In this document: one piece after another, positions 50,387-58,712 of the stretch
How the letters are laid out: each line of letters starts with the position of its first letter
Position numbering within the stretch: position 1 is the stretch's first letter
Source of the DNA: JAEUHO01 sp046350655
Lineage (GTDB): Bacteria; Planctomycetota; PLA2; JAEUHO01
Direction of reading: 5' to 3'
Length of the DNA: 64,000 nt
NCBI GenBank assembly: GCA_046350655.1
Contig: JAXMAB010000004.1
Location: 434,001 to 498,000, forward strand
The notes under the pieces: model-generated
What the model was told of the DNA's origin: nothing
Databases searched by the model: none
Seen by the model: only the letters and a program-made list of their open reading frames with translations
Program-made: the position numbers and the translations under genes

Positions 50387-51052
50387 GTGCGCTCGATCGT
50401 CTTCACGTCGCCCGCGGGGACCACGTTCCCCGTGCTCGTCCACCTGCCGCCGGGCCACGCCCGCGCCCGGCGGCGGCGCTGGCCCGTCGTGTTGCACCTG
50501 CACGGCGGCGGCGAGCGCGGGACCGACGTGCGCGCGCTGTTGCGCAACGACCTGCCGCTGCGGCTGCTGCGCGATCGCGCGTTCCCGTTCGTCGTCCTGT
50601 CGCCGCTGTGCCCGCGCGGCACCACGTGGGGCGGGCTCCTCGACGACCTCCTCGCGCTCCTCGACGAGCTGGTCCCCTTGCTGCGCGGCAACCCGCGGCG
50701 CGTGCACGTCACGGGCGCGAGTATGGGCGGCTCGGGCACGTGGATGCTCGCGGCCGAGGACCCCGCGCGGTTCGCGAGCGCGGTCCCGCTCTGCGCGTCG
50801 GTGCCCAACGAGCCCGGCTGGCCGCGACGCGCGGCCCGGCTCGCGGGGGTCCCGGTGTGGGCCTTCCACGGCGCGAAGGACCCCGTGATCCCGGTCCGGC
50901 ACGCGCGCCTGCTCCAGGCCGTCCACCGCGCGGCGGGCGGGCGCTCGCGGCTCACCGTGCTGCGCAACGTCGGCCATCGCGCGTGGGACGTCGCGTACCA
51001 CGACCCGAAGCTGTGGACGTGGGTCGCGCGCCGCCGCGCGCCGCGGCGCTGA
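50387..51052 (+). CDS. Alpha/beta hydrolase (phospholipase/carboxylesterase-like)
   Basis: The 221-residue product starts at GTG. WPVVLHLHGGGERGTD supplies the oxyanion-hole HGGG, VHVTGASMGGSGTWMLA the nucleophile Ser in G-x-S-x-G, VWAFHGAKDPVIP the acid, and NVGHRAWDVAY the His. This is the layout of LpqC/phospholipase-carboxylesterase enzymes. No signal peptide is seen, so it is probably cytoplasmic. Substrate unknown. Confidence 0.88.
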   Translation: MRSIVFTSPAGTTFPVLVHLPPGHARARRRRWPVVLHLHGGGERGTDVRALLRNDLPLRLLRDRAFPFVVLSPLCPRGTTWGGLLDDLLALLDELVPLLRGNPRRVHVTGASMGGSGTWMLAAEDPARFASAVPLCASVPNEPGWPRRAARLAGVPVWAFHGAKDPVIPVRHARLLQAVHRAAGGRSRLTVLRNVGHRAWDVAYHDPKLWTWVARRRAPRR

Positions 51053-52228
51053 TCAGGCGGGCCGCAGCGTCACCACCGTGAGCTCCGCGGGGTTGCCGAG
51101 CCGCATCGGCGGGCCCCACGAGCCCGCGCCGCGGCTCACGTAGAGCCACGTCGGCCCGAAACGGTGCAGGCCGGCGACCGCGGGCTGGACGAGCCGCACG
51201 AGCGCGCCGAACGGCGCGATCTGGCCGCCGTGCGTGTGCCCCGAGAGCTGCACGTCCACGCCGAGGCGCTCCGCGTCGAAGACCTGCTTCGGCTGGTGCG
51301 CGAGGAGCACGACGGGCCGCGCCGGGTCGCGGCCCTCGAGCGCCCGGTCGAGGTCGGGCCCATGGCCCGGGAACCCCGCGCCCGTCGGGTCGTCGATCCC
51401 CGCGAGGTCGATCACCGCGCCGCCGCGGGTCACCTCGACGCGCGTGTTGCGCAGCGTGCGGACGCCGAGGGTCGCGAGGTGCGCGATCCACGGGTCGGCG
51501 CCCATGTAGTACTCGTGGTTGCCCGTCGTGAACCACACGCCGTGGGGCGCGCGCAGGTCGGCGAGCGCAGCGACGACGTCGCGGAGGTCGTCCACGGAGC
51601 CGTCCACGAGGTCGCCCGTGATCGCGACGAGGTCCGGCGCGAGCGCGTTCGTGCGGCGCACGAGGTCGTCGAGGAACGGGCGGCGCAGGAGCGGTCCGAC
51701 GTGCACGTCGGAGAGCTGCGCGATGCGGAACCCGTGGAACGCCGCCGGCAGGCGCCGCACCGGCACCGTCACCTCGACGACCTCCGGCGGCCGCGCGCCC
51801 TCGACGAGCGCCGCCGTCGAGAGGCCCGCCGCGCCCGCGCCGGCGACCCCGGCCACCGACCGCGCGAGGAACCGGCGGCGGCCGAGGTCGACGGGCAGCG
51901 CCGGCGGCCGGGCCTTGCGTCGGGCGAGCCGGACCGCGCCCCGGAGGAGGTCGGCGCCGAGGAGGCAGACGAGCAGGAGGAAGAGGACGCCGGCCCACGT
52001 CGCGCCGACGAACGACACCGGACGCACCGTCTCGGCGCCGACGAACCGCCACAACGTGAGGCCCGCGGGCACCGAGAGCGCGAGCGCCGCGAACAGGACC
52101 GCGCCGATCCGGCGGAGGCGGGACGAGGTCGTGACGTCGCGGACGAGGCGCACCCAGAAGAAGCGGTGGACCGCGAGCGAGACGGTCGTGACGACCGCCA
52201 GGAAGACGAGGAGGCGCAGCGGCGACAT
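51053..52228 (-). CDS. Membrane-bound metallophosphoesterase (YkuE/YaeI-like)
   Basis: The product is about 391 residues from the ATG at 52228; a GTG 36 bases upstream is in frame. Three to four N-terminal membrane segments are followed by a twin-Arg-like stretch (GRRRFLARSVAGVAGAG) and the phosphoesterase domain: RIAQLSDVHVGPLL (D-x-H), AITGDLVDGS (G-D), TTGNHEYYMG (G-N-H-E), LLAHQPKQ and LSGHTHGGQI (G-H-T-H). Related enzymes hydrolyse UDP-sugar lipids or other phosphodiesters outside the membrane. Metal ligands complete. Confidence 0.92.
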   Translation of the reverse strand: MSPLRLLVFLAVVTTVSLAVHRFFWVRLVRDVTTSSRLRRIGAVLFAALALSVPAGLTLWRFVGAETVRPVSFVGATWAGVLFLLLVCLLGADLLRGAVRLARRKARPPALPVDLGRRRFLARSVAGVAGAGAAGLSTAALVEGARPPEVVEVTVPVRRLPAAFHGFRIAQLSDVHVGPLLRRPFLDDLVRRTNALAPDLVAITGDLVDGSVDDLRDVVAALADLRAPHGVWFTTGNHEYYMGADPWIAHLATLGVRTLRNTRVEVTRGGAVIDLAGIDDPTGAGFPGHGPDLDRALEGRDPARPVVLLAHQPKQVFDAERLGVDVQLSGHTHGGQIAPFGALVRLVQPAVAGLHRFGPTWLYVSRGAGSWGPPMRLGNPAELTVVTLRPA

Positions 52229-52334
52229 CCGGGGGAGGGTAGGTCGGACCCGGGGGACGCGCACGGGGTTCCCGGCCGGACCTCGTTACAAGCCGTGGAA
52301 CACAACGGATGCGCACGCGAGGCCCGGTCGTTTA

Positions 52335-52508
52335 GAGTCCATTCCAAGGGCCTCCCTGCTGCGCCCGGCGATCCTCTCGCTGCGGCGGGCCTGCTCGCCG
52401 ATCGGTCCCTCAACGGGTCAGGAACCCGTCTCCGGGGCCTCTCGGCTGCGCTTGCCCGCCTCGCGTCGGTCTCGCCGGGCTCGCGACGGGCACCCTTGGA
52501 ATGGACTC
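52335..52508. other. 174-bp element bounded by a perfect 16-bp inverted repeat
   Basis: GAGTCCATTCCAAGGG (52335-52350) and its exact reverse complement (52493-52508) enclose 142 bp. The enclosed part has small hairpins, e.g. ACGGGT-CAGGA-ACCCGT (52413-52429). It ends 39 bp before the first peroxidase ATG. It could be a structured leader RNA closed by a long P1 stem, or a small mobile element; no target-site duplication is visible. A copy of the dispersed repeat (52313-52328) lies just before it. Confidence 0.6.
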
Positions 52509-52547
52509 CTGGAGTCCGGCGCAGGGCCGCCAGGGTCGGAGGTGAAC

Positions 52548-54884
52548 ATGGGTCGGAACCACGTCGTCGTGGGCGTCGGCGTCGCCGTCGCACTCCTCGC
52601 TTCGGGGGCGTTCGGCGCCGGGCGCGCCGCGGACGCGGGCGGCCGCGGGAAGGCCGACCCGGTCGTCGAGCTGGGTCGCCGGCTCTTCTTCGACCCCGCG
52701 GTGAGCCGCTCGTCGGACAACGCGTGCGCGTCGTGCCACGACCCCGCGCACGGTTTCTCGAGCCCGTCGCGGCTCGACGTCGACGACTTCTCGATGACGA
52801 AGCGCCACAGCCAGTCGCTGGTGGACGCCGCGCTCGGCAAGCGCTTCCACTGGGACGGCGAGTTCGACAGCGTCGCCGACCTCGTGACGGCGCGGCTCGG
52901 CGCCCCCGCGGGCGCGCGCTCGAAACACGGCGGCGCCGCGCGCGGTGCGGCGCTCGCGGCCACCACGACCGGCCGTGCGGCGACGCCCGTGACGCCGCCG
53001 ACCCCGACCGCGCCGGCGACGCCGGCCGCGACCGAGGAGCCGCCGCCGGCCGAGGAGGCCCCGCCGCCCGCCGAGGACGACGGCGCGGACGACGCGCCGG
53101 AGCCGCCGCGCGAGCTGGTCCCGTACCGCCCCGAGTACACGAACCCCTGCACGCCGTATCACCTGCCGGGCGGCGGGATCGTCTCCGGGCTGCGCAAGCC
53201 GAGCGATCCGGAGCCGAAGGACGGCGAGCCGAAGACCGACGCACCGACGACGGAGGCGACGCCGCCGACCGACGGCGCGACCCCGGACGCCACCACCCCC
53301 GAGTCGGCGCCCCCGCCGCCGGCGCTCTACGCGGCGCCCACGGCCACGTCCTCCGGGGACGGGTCCGGCGGCGACGCGTCGAGCGGCGCCGCGCCGACCG
53401 ACGACACGTCGAGCACGCCCCCGGCGTCGGAGACGCCGACCGACACCGGCGCGTCGAGCGCCGAGCCGACGCCGACCGCGACGCCGACGGCGTCCGCGTC
53501 GGGCGGCAGCTCGTGGGCGCCCGCGACGGCGACGCCCGACACGAGTGCGTCGTCGTCCGAGGGCGGCGGGACCGGCGGCGCCGCGAAGGACCAGCCGACG
53601 TCGTCGACGAAGGGCGAGGACCGCGCGTCGATGGTGGCCGAGCGCGTGGAGAAGGACGGCCGCTACGCCGAGGCCTTCGAGGCCGCGTTCGGCTCGCGCC
53701 AGGTCACGACCGCGCGCATCGCCGAGGCGGTCGCGGCCTACGTCGCGTCGATCCGCTCGGGCGAGAGCCCGTACGACCGGTTCGCCGGGGGCGACGCGAC
53801 GGCCCTCGACGCGTCGGCCCAGCGGGGCCTCGCGTTGTTCCGCGGCCGCGCGGGTTGCGCGCAGTGCCACACGCTCGCCGGCGCCCGGCCGACGTTCACC
53901 GACGACGGCTACCACAACACCGGCGTGTCCTCGCGCTCCGCGGCGCGGTTCGTCACGACGCCCGTGCGCGGCCCGTCGGTGGCTGCGTACGACCTCGGCC
54001 GCGCGACGATGACGCGCAGCCCGCGCGACGTCGGCGCCTTCAAGACGCCGAGCCTGCGCGAGGTCGCGGCCCGCGGGCCGTACATGCACGACGGCTCGTT
54101 CCGCTCGCTCGAGGCCGTGGTGCGCCACTACGCGCGCGGCGGCTTCGCCGACGGCAACCTCGACCCGCGCCTCAAGAAGTTCGCGGCGAACGACCACGAC
54201 GTCGCGGACCTCGTCGCGTTCCTCCGCGCGCTCTCGAGCGACGAGGCGCCCGGCCTCGCGCCCGACTACGGGCGCCGTGCCGCGACGACCTCGCTCCGCT
54301 TCGTCGACGCCAAGGGCCACGCGATCGCGGGCCTGCCGGTCGGCGTCGAGCCCGCGGGCGACCGCCTCCCCGGCGACCTCCCGCTCACCGCGCGCACGTA
54401 CCGGCTCGTGACGGACGCCGACGGTCGCGTCGCGTTCGCGCCCGCGCGCCGCACGCACATGCGCCTCTCGTTGCCCGTCGGCGTCGAGGCCGCGCAGGGC
54501 GGCTTCGTGCCCGACACCTGCCGCGACGCGACCCTCGTCGTGGGCACGGTCGGTCGCGCCACGCTGCTCCTCGCGCTCCCGCCGGCGACGCCGACGCTGC
54601 GCGCGCTCCCGTCGTTCCGCGAGGCGAAGGCGCTGACCGACGAGCAGCGGGAGGCGCTCGCCCGCCACGCGCCGGGCACGCTCGCCGCGCTGCGCACGAA
54701 GGCCGCGACGTTCACGCTCGAGGGCACGGTCGAGCTCGCGGGCCGGACCTACGCCCGCTACGAGGCCTGGGTGGACGCCGGGGAGGCGGACGCCGTCGTG
54801 GACGTGCCGCTGAAGGACCGCCGCGTGACGGTGCACGTCGCGCTCGCCGCGGGCCGCGAGACCCGCGTGGACCTGCTCCGCTGA
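52548..54884 (+). CDS. MauG-type di-heme cytochrome c peroxidase, paralogue 1
   Basis: The 778-residue product starts at ATG after GGAGGTGAAC, with a signal peptide. Heme sites are CASCH (60-64) and CAQCH (437-441). Around them are family motifs ELGRRLFFDPAVSRS, RHSQSLVDAALGKRFHWDGE, FKTPSLREVAARGPYMHDGS and VVRHYARGG. Between the heme domains is an Ala/Pro/Thr/Asp-rich insert of about 250 residues, absent from ordinary family members (about 330-400 residues). A C-terminal beta-sandwich-like domain (FVPDTCRDATLVV) follows. It is periplasmic and reduces peroxide or oxidises a partner. Confidence 0.93.
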   Translation: MGRNHVVVGVGVAVALLASGAFGAGRAADAGGRGKADPVVELGRRLFFDPAVSRSSDNACASCHDPAHGFSSPSRLDVDDFSMTKRHSQSLVDAALGKRFHWDGEFDSVADLVTARLGAPAGARSKHGGAARGAALAATTTGRAATPVTPPTPTAPATPAATEEPPPAEEAPPPAEDDGADDAPEPPRELVPYRPEYTNPCTPYHLPGGGIVSGLRKPSDPEPKDGEPKTDAPTTEATPPTDGATPDATTPESAPPPPALYAAPTATSSGDGSGGDASSGAAPTDDTSSTPPASETPTDTGASSAEPTPTATPTASASGGSSWAPATATPDTSASSSEGGGTGGAAKDQPTSSTKGEDRASMVAERVEKDGRYAEAFEAAFGSRQVTTARIAEAVAAYVASIRSGESPYDRFAGGDATALDASAQRGLALFRGRAGCAQCHTLAGARPTFTDDGYHNTGVSSRSAARFVTTPVRGPSVAAYDLGRATMTRSPRDVGAFKTPSLREVAARGPYMHDGSFRSLEAVVRHYARGGFADGNLDPRLKKFAANDHDVADLVAFLRALSSDEAPGLAPDYGRRAATTSLRFVDAKGHAIAGLPVGVEPAGDRLPGDLPLTARTYRLVTDADGRVAFAPARRTHMRLSLPVGVEAAQGGFVPDTCRDATLVVGTVGRATLLLALPPATPTLRALPSFREAKALTDEQREALARHAPGTLAALRTKAATFTLEGTVELAGRTYARYEAWVDAGEADAVVDVPLKDRRVTVHVALAAGRETRVDLLR

Positions 54885-54893
54885 CGTGTTCCC

Positions 54894-54926
54894 GGGGACG
54901 CGAGGCCCGGTGGCCCGCGTCCCCGG
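54894..54926. repeat. Dispersed repeat between peroxidase 1 and 2
   Basis: GGGGACGCGAGGCCCGG followed by TGGCCCGCGTCCCC forms an inverted repeat (GGGGACGCG...CGCGTCCCC) that could act as a terminator. Confidence 0.65.
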
Positions 54927-54982
54927 TCCCTCGACGCGCGATGGCGCCGCGCCGTCTCCGCGGCGGGGCGAGGAGGTGAACG

Positions 54983-57061
54983 ATGGACGGTCGTCGTCTT
55001 CCGGTCCGACGCGGCGCCGCCCTTGGGGGCGCCCTCGCGCTCGGCGTCGTCGGGCTCCTCGGCGGGGGGCCCGCGGACGCACGCCCGGCCGCACGCGCGG
55101 ACGCCGTCGTCGAGCTGGGTCGCCGGCTCTTCTTCGACCCCGCGGTGAGCCGCTCGGGCGACAACTCGTGTGCGTCGTGCCACGAGCCCACGGCCGCGTT
55201 CAGCAGCCCGCAGCGCGTGAACGCGGACGACTTCTCGCTGACGCGCCGCCACAGCCAGACGCTCGTGGACGCGGCGCTCGGCAAGCGCTTCCACTGGGAC
55301 GGCGAGTTCGACAGCGTCGCCGACCTCGTGACGGCGCGGCTCTCGTCGTCGTCCGGTCAGCGGCCGGAGCGCGCGCGGGCGCTCGTCGCCGCCGTCGCGG
55401 CCCAGCAGGCCGCCGCCGCCGGCGCCGATACGCCGCCGCCGCCGCCCGGGCGCGCCGCCGCCGCCTTCGTCGTACGGGCCGCCGCCGCCGCCCACGACGT
55501 CCACCCCGCCGCCGCCGCCCCGCCCGCGCCGCCGACGTCCCCGCCGCCGACCGACCCGCCGCCCGGGACGCCGACGTCCGGCGGCGACGACGACGGGGAC
55601 CCCGCGACGACCGGCGACGACGAGGTCGCCGCGCCCGCCGACGGCGCGACGGATGGCGCCGGGCCCGCGGCGGCCACGACGCCGACCGTCACGGTCGCGG
55701 CCGCGGTCGCGCCCGACGCGGCGCCCGCGTCGGCGCGCCCCGCGCCCGCCGCCGCGACCCCGGTCGCGGGGACGGACGTCGCCGCGCGCGTGGAGGCCGA
55801 CGGCCGCTCCGCCGAGGCGTTCCTCGCCGCGTTCGGCACGCGCGAGGTCAGCGTCGCCCGGATCGCGGAGGCGATCGCCGCGTTCGTGGCGACGATCCGC
55901 TCGGGTACGAGCGCCTTCGACCGGTTCGCCGACGGCGACCCGACGGCGCTCGACGCCGCCGCGCAGCGGGGTCTCGCGTTGTTCCGCGGCCGCGCGGGGT
56001 GCGTCGCGTGCCACGTGATGACGGGCCCGCGCGCGACGTTCACCGACCACGCGTTCCACGACACGGGGATCGCGGCGCGCACCGCGGCCCGGCGCGCGAC
56101 GCCGGCCGTCGTCACCGGCGAGGCGGCGCCCGCGCCCGACGCGCACGTCCTCGCCGCCGCCCTCGACCCGGGGCGCGCGCTGATGAGCAAGGCCCTGCGC
56201 GACACGGGCGCGTTCAAGACGCCGACGCTGCGCGACGTCGCGGCGCGCGCGCCCTACATGCACGACGGGTCGTTCCGCACGCTCGAGGGCGTCGTGCGCC
56301 ACTACGCGCGCGGCGGGTTCCCCGACCCGCGCCTCGACCCCCGCGTCCGACGCTTCGAGGCCGACGACCGCGACGTCGCGGACCTGGTCGCGTTCCTCCG
56401 CGCGCTGACGAGCGACGTCGCGCCGGGCCTCGCGCCGGACCTCCCGTCGCGGGCGGCCCGGACGGAGCTGCGGTTCGTGGACGCGCGCGGCCGGCCGCTC
56501 GTCGGGCTGCCCGTGCGCGTCGAGCCCGTGGGCGACCGCCTGCCCGGCGACGTCCCGGTCGCGTCGCGGACGTGGTCGCTCACCACGGACGACGACGGCC
56601 GCGTCGCGTACGCGCCCGCGCGGCGCACCCACATGCGGCTCGTCCTGCCCGCGGGCGTGAAGGTGGCCCAGGGCACGTGGGTCCCCGACACGTGCCGCGC
56701 ATTGACGCTGCCGACGTCGGTGGCCGGTCGCGCGACGCTCGCGGTCGCGTGGCCCGCCGGCGCGCCGGTCCCCGCGGCGCTCGCGGCGTATCACGAAGCC
56801 CGTCCGCTCACGGACGCGCAGCGCGACGCCCTGCGCGCGCACGCGCCCGCGACGCTCGCCGCGCTCCGCACCGCCGCCGCGACGTTCACGCTCGTCGGGC
56901 GCGTCGAGGTCGCCGGTCGGAGCGTCGCGCGGTACGAGGCGTGGCTGCCGGACGCCGAGGAGACGGACGCCGTCGTGGACGTCCCGCTGCCGGCGCGTCG
57001 CGTCACGTCGTCGGTCCCCCTCGCGCCGGGGCACGAGACCCGGCTCGACTTCGACCGCTGA
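54983..57061 (+). CDS. MauG-type di-heme cytochrome c peroxidase, paralogue 2
   Basis: The 692-residue product starts at ATG after GAGGAGGTGAACG, with a signal peptide. Heme sites CASCH (63-67) and CVACH (340-344). It shares long identical blocks with paralogue 1 (ELGRRLFFDPAVSRSG; ALGKRFHWDGEFDSVADLVT), so duplication was recent, but its inter-domain insert is shorter (about 150 residues) and different, with poly-Pro/Ala/Thr. The C-terminal sandwich (WVPDTCRALTLP) is shared. It is same-strand with paralogue 1. Confidence 0.93.
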   Translation: MDGRRLPVRRGAALGGALALGVVGLLGGGPADARPAARADAVVELGRRLFFDPAVSRSGDNSCASCHEPTAAFSSPQRVNADDFSLTRRHSQTLVDAALGKRFHWDGEFDSVADLVTARLSSSSGQRPERARALVAAVAAQQAAAAGADTPPPPPGRAAAAFVVRAAAAAHDVHPAAAAPPAPPTSPPPTDPPPGTPTSGGDDDGDPATTGDDEVAAPADGATDGAGPAAATTPTVTVAAAVAPDAAPASARPAPAAATPVAGTDVAARVEADGRSAEAFLAAFGTREVSVARIAEAIAAFVATIRSGTSAFDRFADGDPTALDAAAQRGLALFRGRAGCVACHVMTGPRATFTDHAFHDTGIAARTAARRATPAVVTGEAAPAPDAHVLAAALDPGRALMSKALRDTGAFKTPTLRDVAARAPYMHDGSFRTLEGVVRHYARGGFPDPRLDPRVRRFEADDRDVADLVAFLRALTSDVAPGLAPDLPSRAARTELRFVDARGRPLVGLPVRVEPVGDRLPGDVPVASRTWSLTTDDDGRVAYAPARRTHMRLVLPAGVKVAQGTWVPDTCRALTLPTSVAGRATLAVAWPAGAPVPAALAAYHEARPLTDAQRDALRAHAPATLAALRTAAATFTLVGRVEVAGRSVARYEAWLPDAEETDAVVDVPLPARRVTSSVPLAPGHETRLDFDR

Positions 57062-57085
57062 CGCGGGCCCCGCGTCGGAAGAGCA

Positions 57086-57113
57086 CCGGCCGGGCCCGCG
57101 AGGGCCCGGCCGG
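57086..57113 (+). terminator. Hairpin terminator after peroxidase 2
   Basis: CCGGCCGGGCCC-GCGA-GGGCCCGGCCGG is a perfect 12-bp stem with a GNRA loop, 24 bases after the stop, followed by GTTCGTGT. Confidence 0.8.
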
Positions 57114-57249
57114 GTTCGTGTCCGGAGGTGCGTGAGGCACGGGGGGGCGCGCCCACGGGCGCACGCGTCCGGACGGCGAAAGAGCGATCCCGTGGCCGGC
57201 GCCGCGCCCGGAGGGGTGGGGAGGCGCGACGGACGACCCCGGGACCGGA

Positions 57250-58404
57250 TCAGCCCTCGTTGCCGAAGTACGGCGTCACGGACCCGCCGGCGCGCACGGC
57301 CACGTCGAGGATCCCGTCGCCGTTCACGTCGCCGATCGCGATCGCGTCCACGGTCCCGCCGGGCGTCAGCGTGTCGGCGAGCGTGAACGCGCCGGCCCCG
57401 TCGTTCAGCAGGATGTAGACGTGGCCGGCCGTCGCGACGACGAGGTCGGCGTCGCCGTCCTCGTCGAGGTCCGGCGTCTCGAGCGCCACGACCGTCGCGT
57501 TCTCCGCCAGGGTGACGGTCACGATGTCGGGCGCGCCGACGTTCGCGGACCCGTTCGCGAGGTTCGGCAGCACGGCCACGCGCACGCCCGCGCCGGCGGA
57601 CGTCTGGAGGCCCACCGCGACGTCAGTGCCCGCGAACCCGTCGAGCGCGCCCCAGGCGGTGGCCGACGTGCCGGGCGACGGCAGCGTGTGCGTCGTGCCG
57701 GCGAGGAACCCGCCGAGGCCCGCGTTCTCGGCCACGTAGACCTGGCCGAGCAGCGTGATGCCGACGAGGTCGCCCTGCCCGTCGCCGTCGAGGTCCGGCG
57801 TCGCGATGCCCGAGAGGAAACCCGACGGCGACAGGTCCACCGACCCGAGGAAGTTGCTGCTCGTCGTGCCGTCGAACCGCGTGAGCGCCCCGGCGAGGCC
57901 CATGATCACGTCCTCGTCGGCGTCGCCGTTCAGCCGCGCCACGCGCATCCCGCGCGCGCCCGCGGTGCCCGCGCCGGTGAGGTCCGTGCGGTCGAAGACG
58001 CCGAGCACGTTGTTCACCGTGGCCGCCTCGAGGTGGTCCACGACGCCGTCCTCGCACCAGACGAGCACGTCGGTGTAGCCGTCGTCGTCGAAGTCGCCGG
58101 TGCCGAGCGCGCGCGGCTGGTCGCCGTCGAGCACGTACGGGCTCTCCGGGCCGAAGCCGTTCGCCTGCCCGTCGCACACGACGAGCTCGTTGAAGAGCCC
58201 GCCGCGCACGGCGAGGAGGTCGGCGGTGCCGTCCTTGTCGAGGTCGGCGAGCGCGATGTCGCCCTGCGCGGCCCCGAGGCCGAGCACCGTGCCGGCGGCG
58301 AACGTGCCGTCGCCGGCGCCGCTGCCCGACGGGCCGCTGCCGCCGCCGCACCCGACGGCGAACGCCGCCGCGGTCGCACCCACGAACGCGAGGATCCCAC
58401 GCAT
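57250..58404 (-). CDS. FG-GAP/VCBS-repeat lipoprotein
   Basis: The 384-residue product starts at ATG with AAGGAGA upstream; the frame extends upstream without coding character. The lipobox is FAVGC, followed by a Gly/Ser linker. Seven or so blades carry calcium-binding D-x-D-x-D-G loops: ADLDKDGTADLLAV, GDFDDDGYTDVLVW, PDLDGDGQGDLVG, PDLDEDGDADLVV, GDVNGDGILDVAV. This is the FG-GAP/VCBS propeller of surface proteins. It lies antisense between peroxidases 2 and 3. Confidence 0.9.
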   Translation of the reverse strand: MRGILAFVGATAAAFAVGCGGGSGPSGSGAGDGTFAAGTVLGLGAAQGDIALADLDKDGTADLLAVRGGLFNELVVCDGQANGFGPESPYVLDGDQPRALGTGDFDDDGYTDVLVWCEDGVVDHLEAATVNNVLGVFDRTDLTGAGTAGARGMRVARLNGDADEDVIMGLAGALTRFDGTTSSNFLGSVDLSPSGFLSGIATPDLDGDGQGDLVGITLLGQVYVAENAGLGGFLAGTTHTLPSPGTSATAWGALDGFAGTDVAVGLQTSAGAGVRVAVLPNLANGSANVGAPDIVTVTLAENATVVALETPDLDEDGDADLVVATAGHVYILLNDGAGAFTLADTLTPGGTVDAIAIGDVNGDGILDVAVRAGGSVTPYFGNEG

Positions 58405-58712
58405 GATCGGTCTCCTTGGAGTCCGCGACTCCGATGTGTTCTCGGCGGGGGGGATGCACGTGGCGCGACGACCTTGCTCCGTCCCTTGCGCCGTCACCCG
58501 CACGCCACGCCGCTACCGCGTGCGGACGCGACGGGGGGCGATCCGGGTCCGGGCACGCGAGGCCCGGTGCGCGCAACTCCATGGCGCGACGGGCCTTGCG
58601 TCGGCGGGATCGGCGCCCGGTGACCCGCGGTCTCCGCGCGGCGCCGATGGGGCCCGGCCTTGCTCTCCCGGGGCGTGGCCTCGACGGTCCGTCGAGGCGC
58701 GGAGACCTCGCC
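58405..58712. repeat. Gap with dispersed repeat copies
   Basis: gcacgcgaggcccggt (58553-58568) and an inverted GCAAGGCCCG variant (about 58597-58610) lie between the divergent lipoprotein and peroxidase 3 starts. No other structure is seen. Confidence 0.55.
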
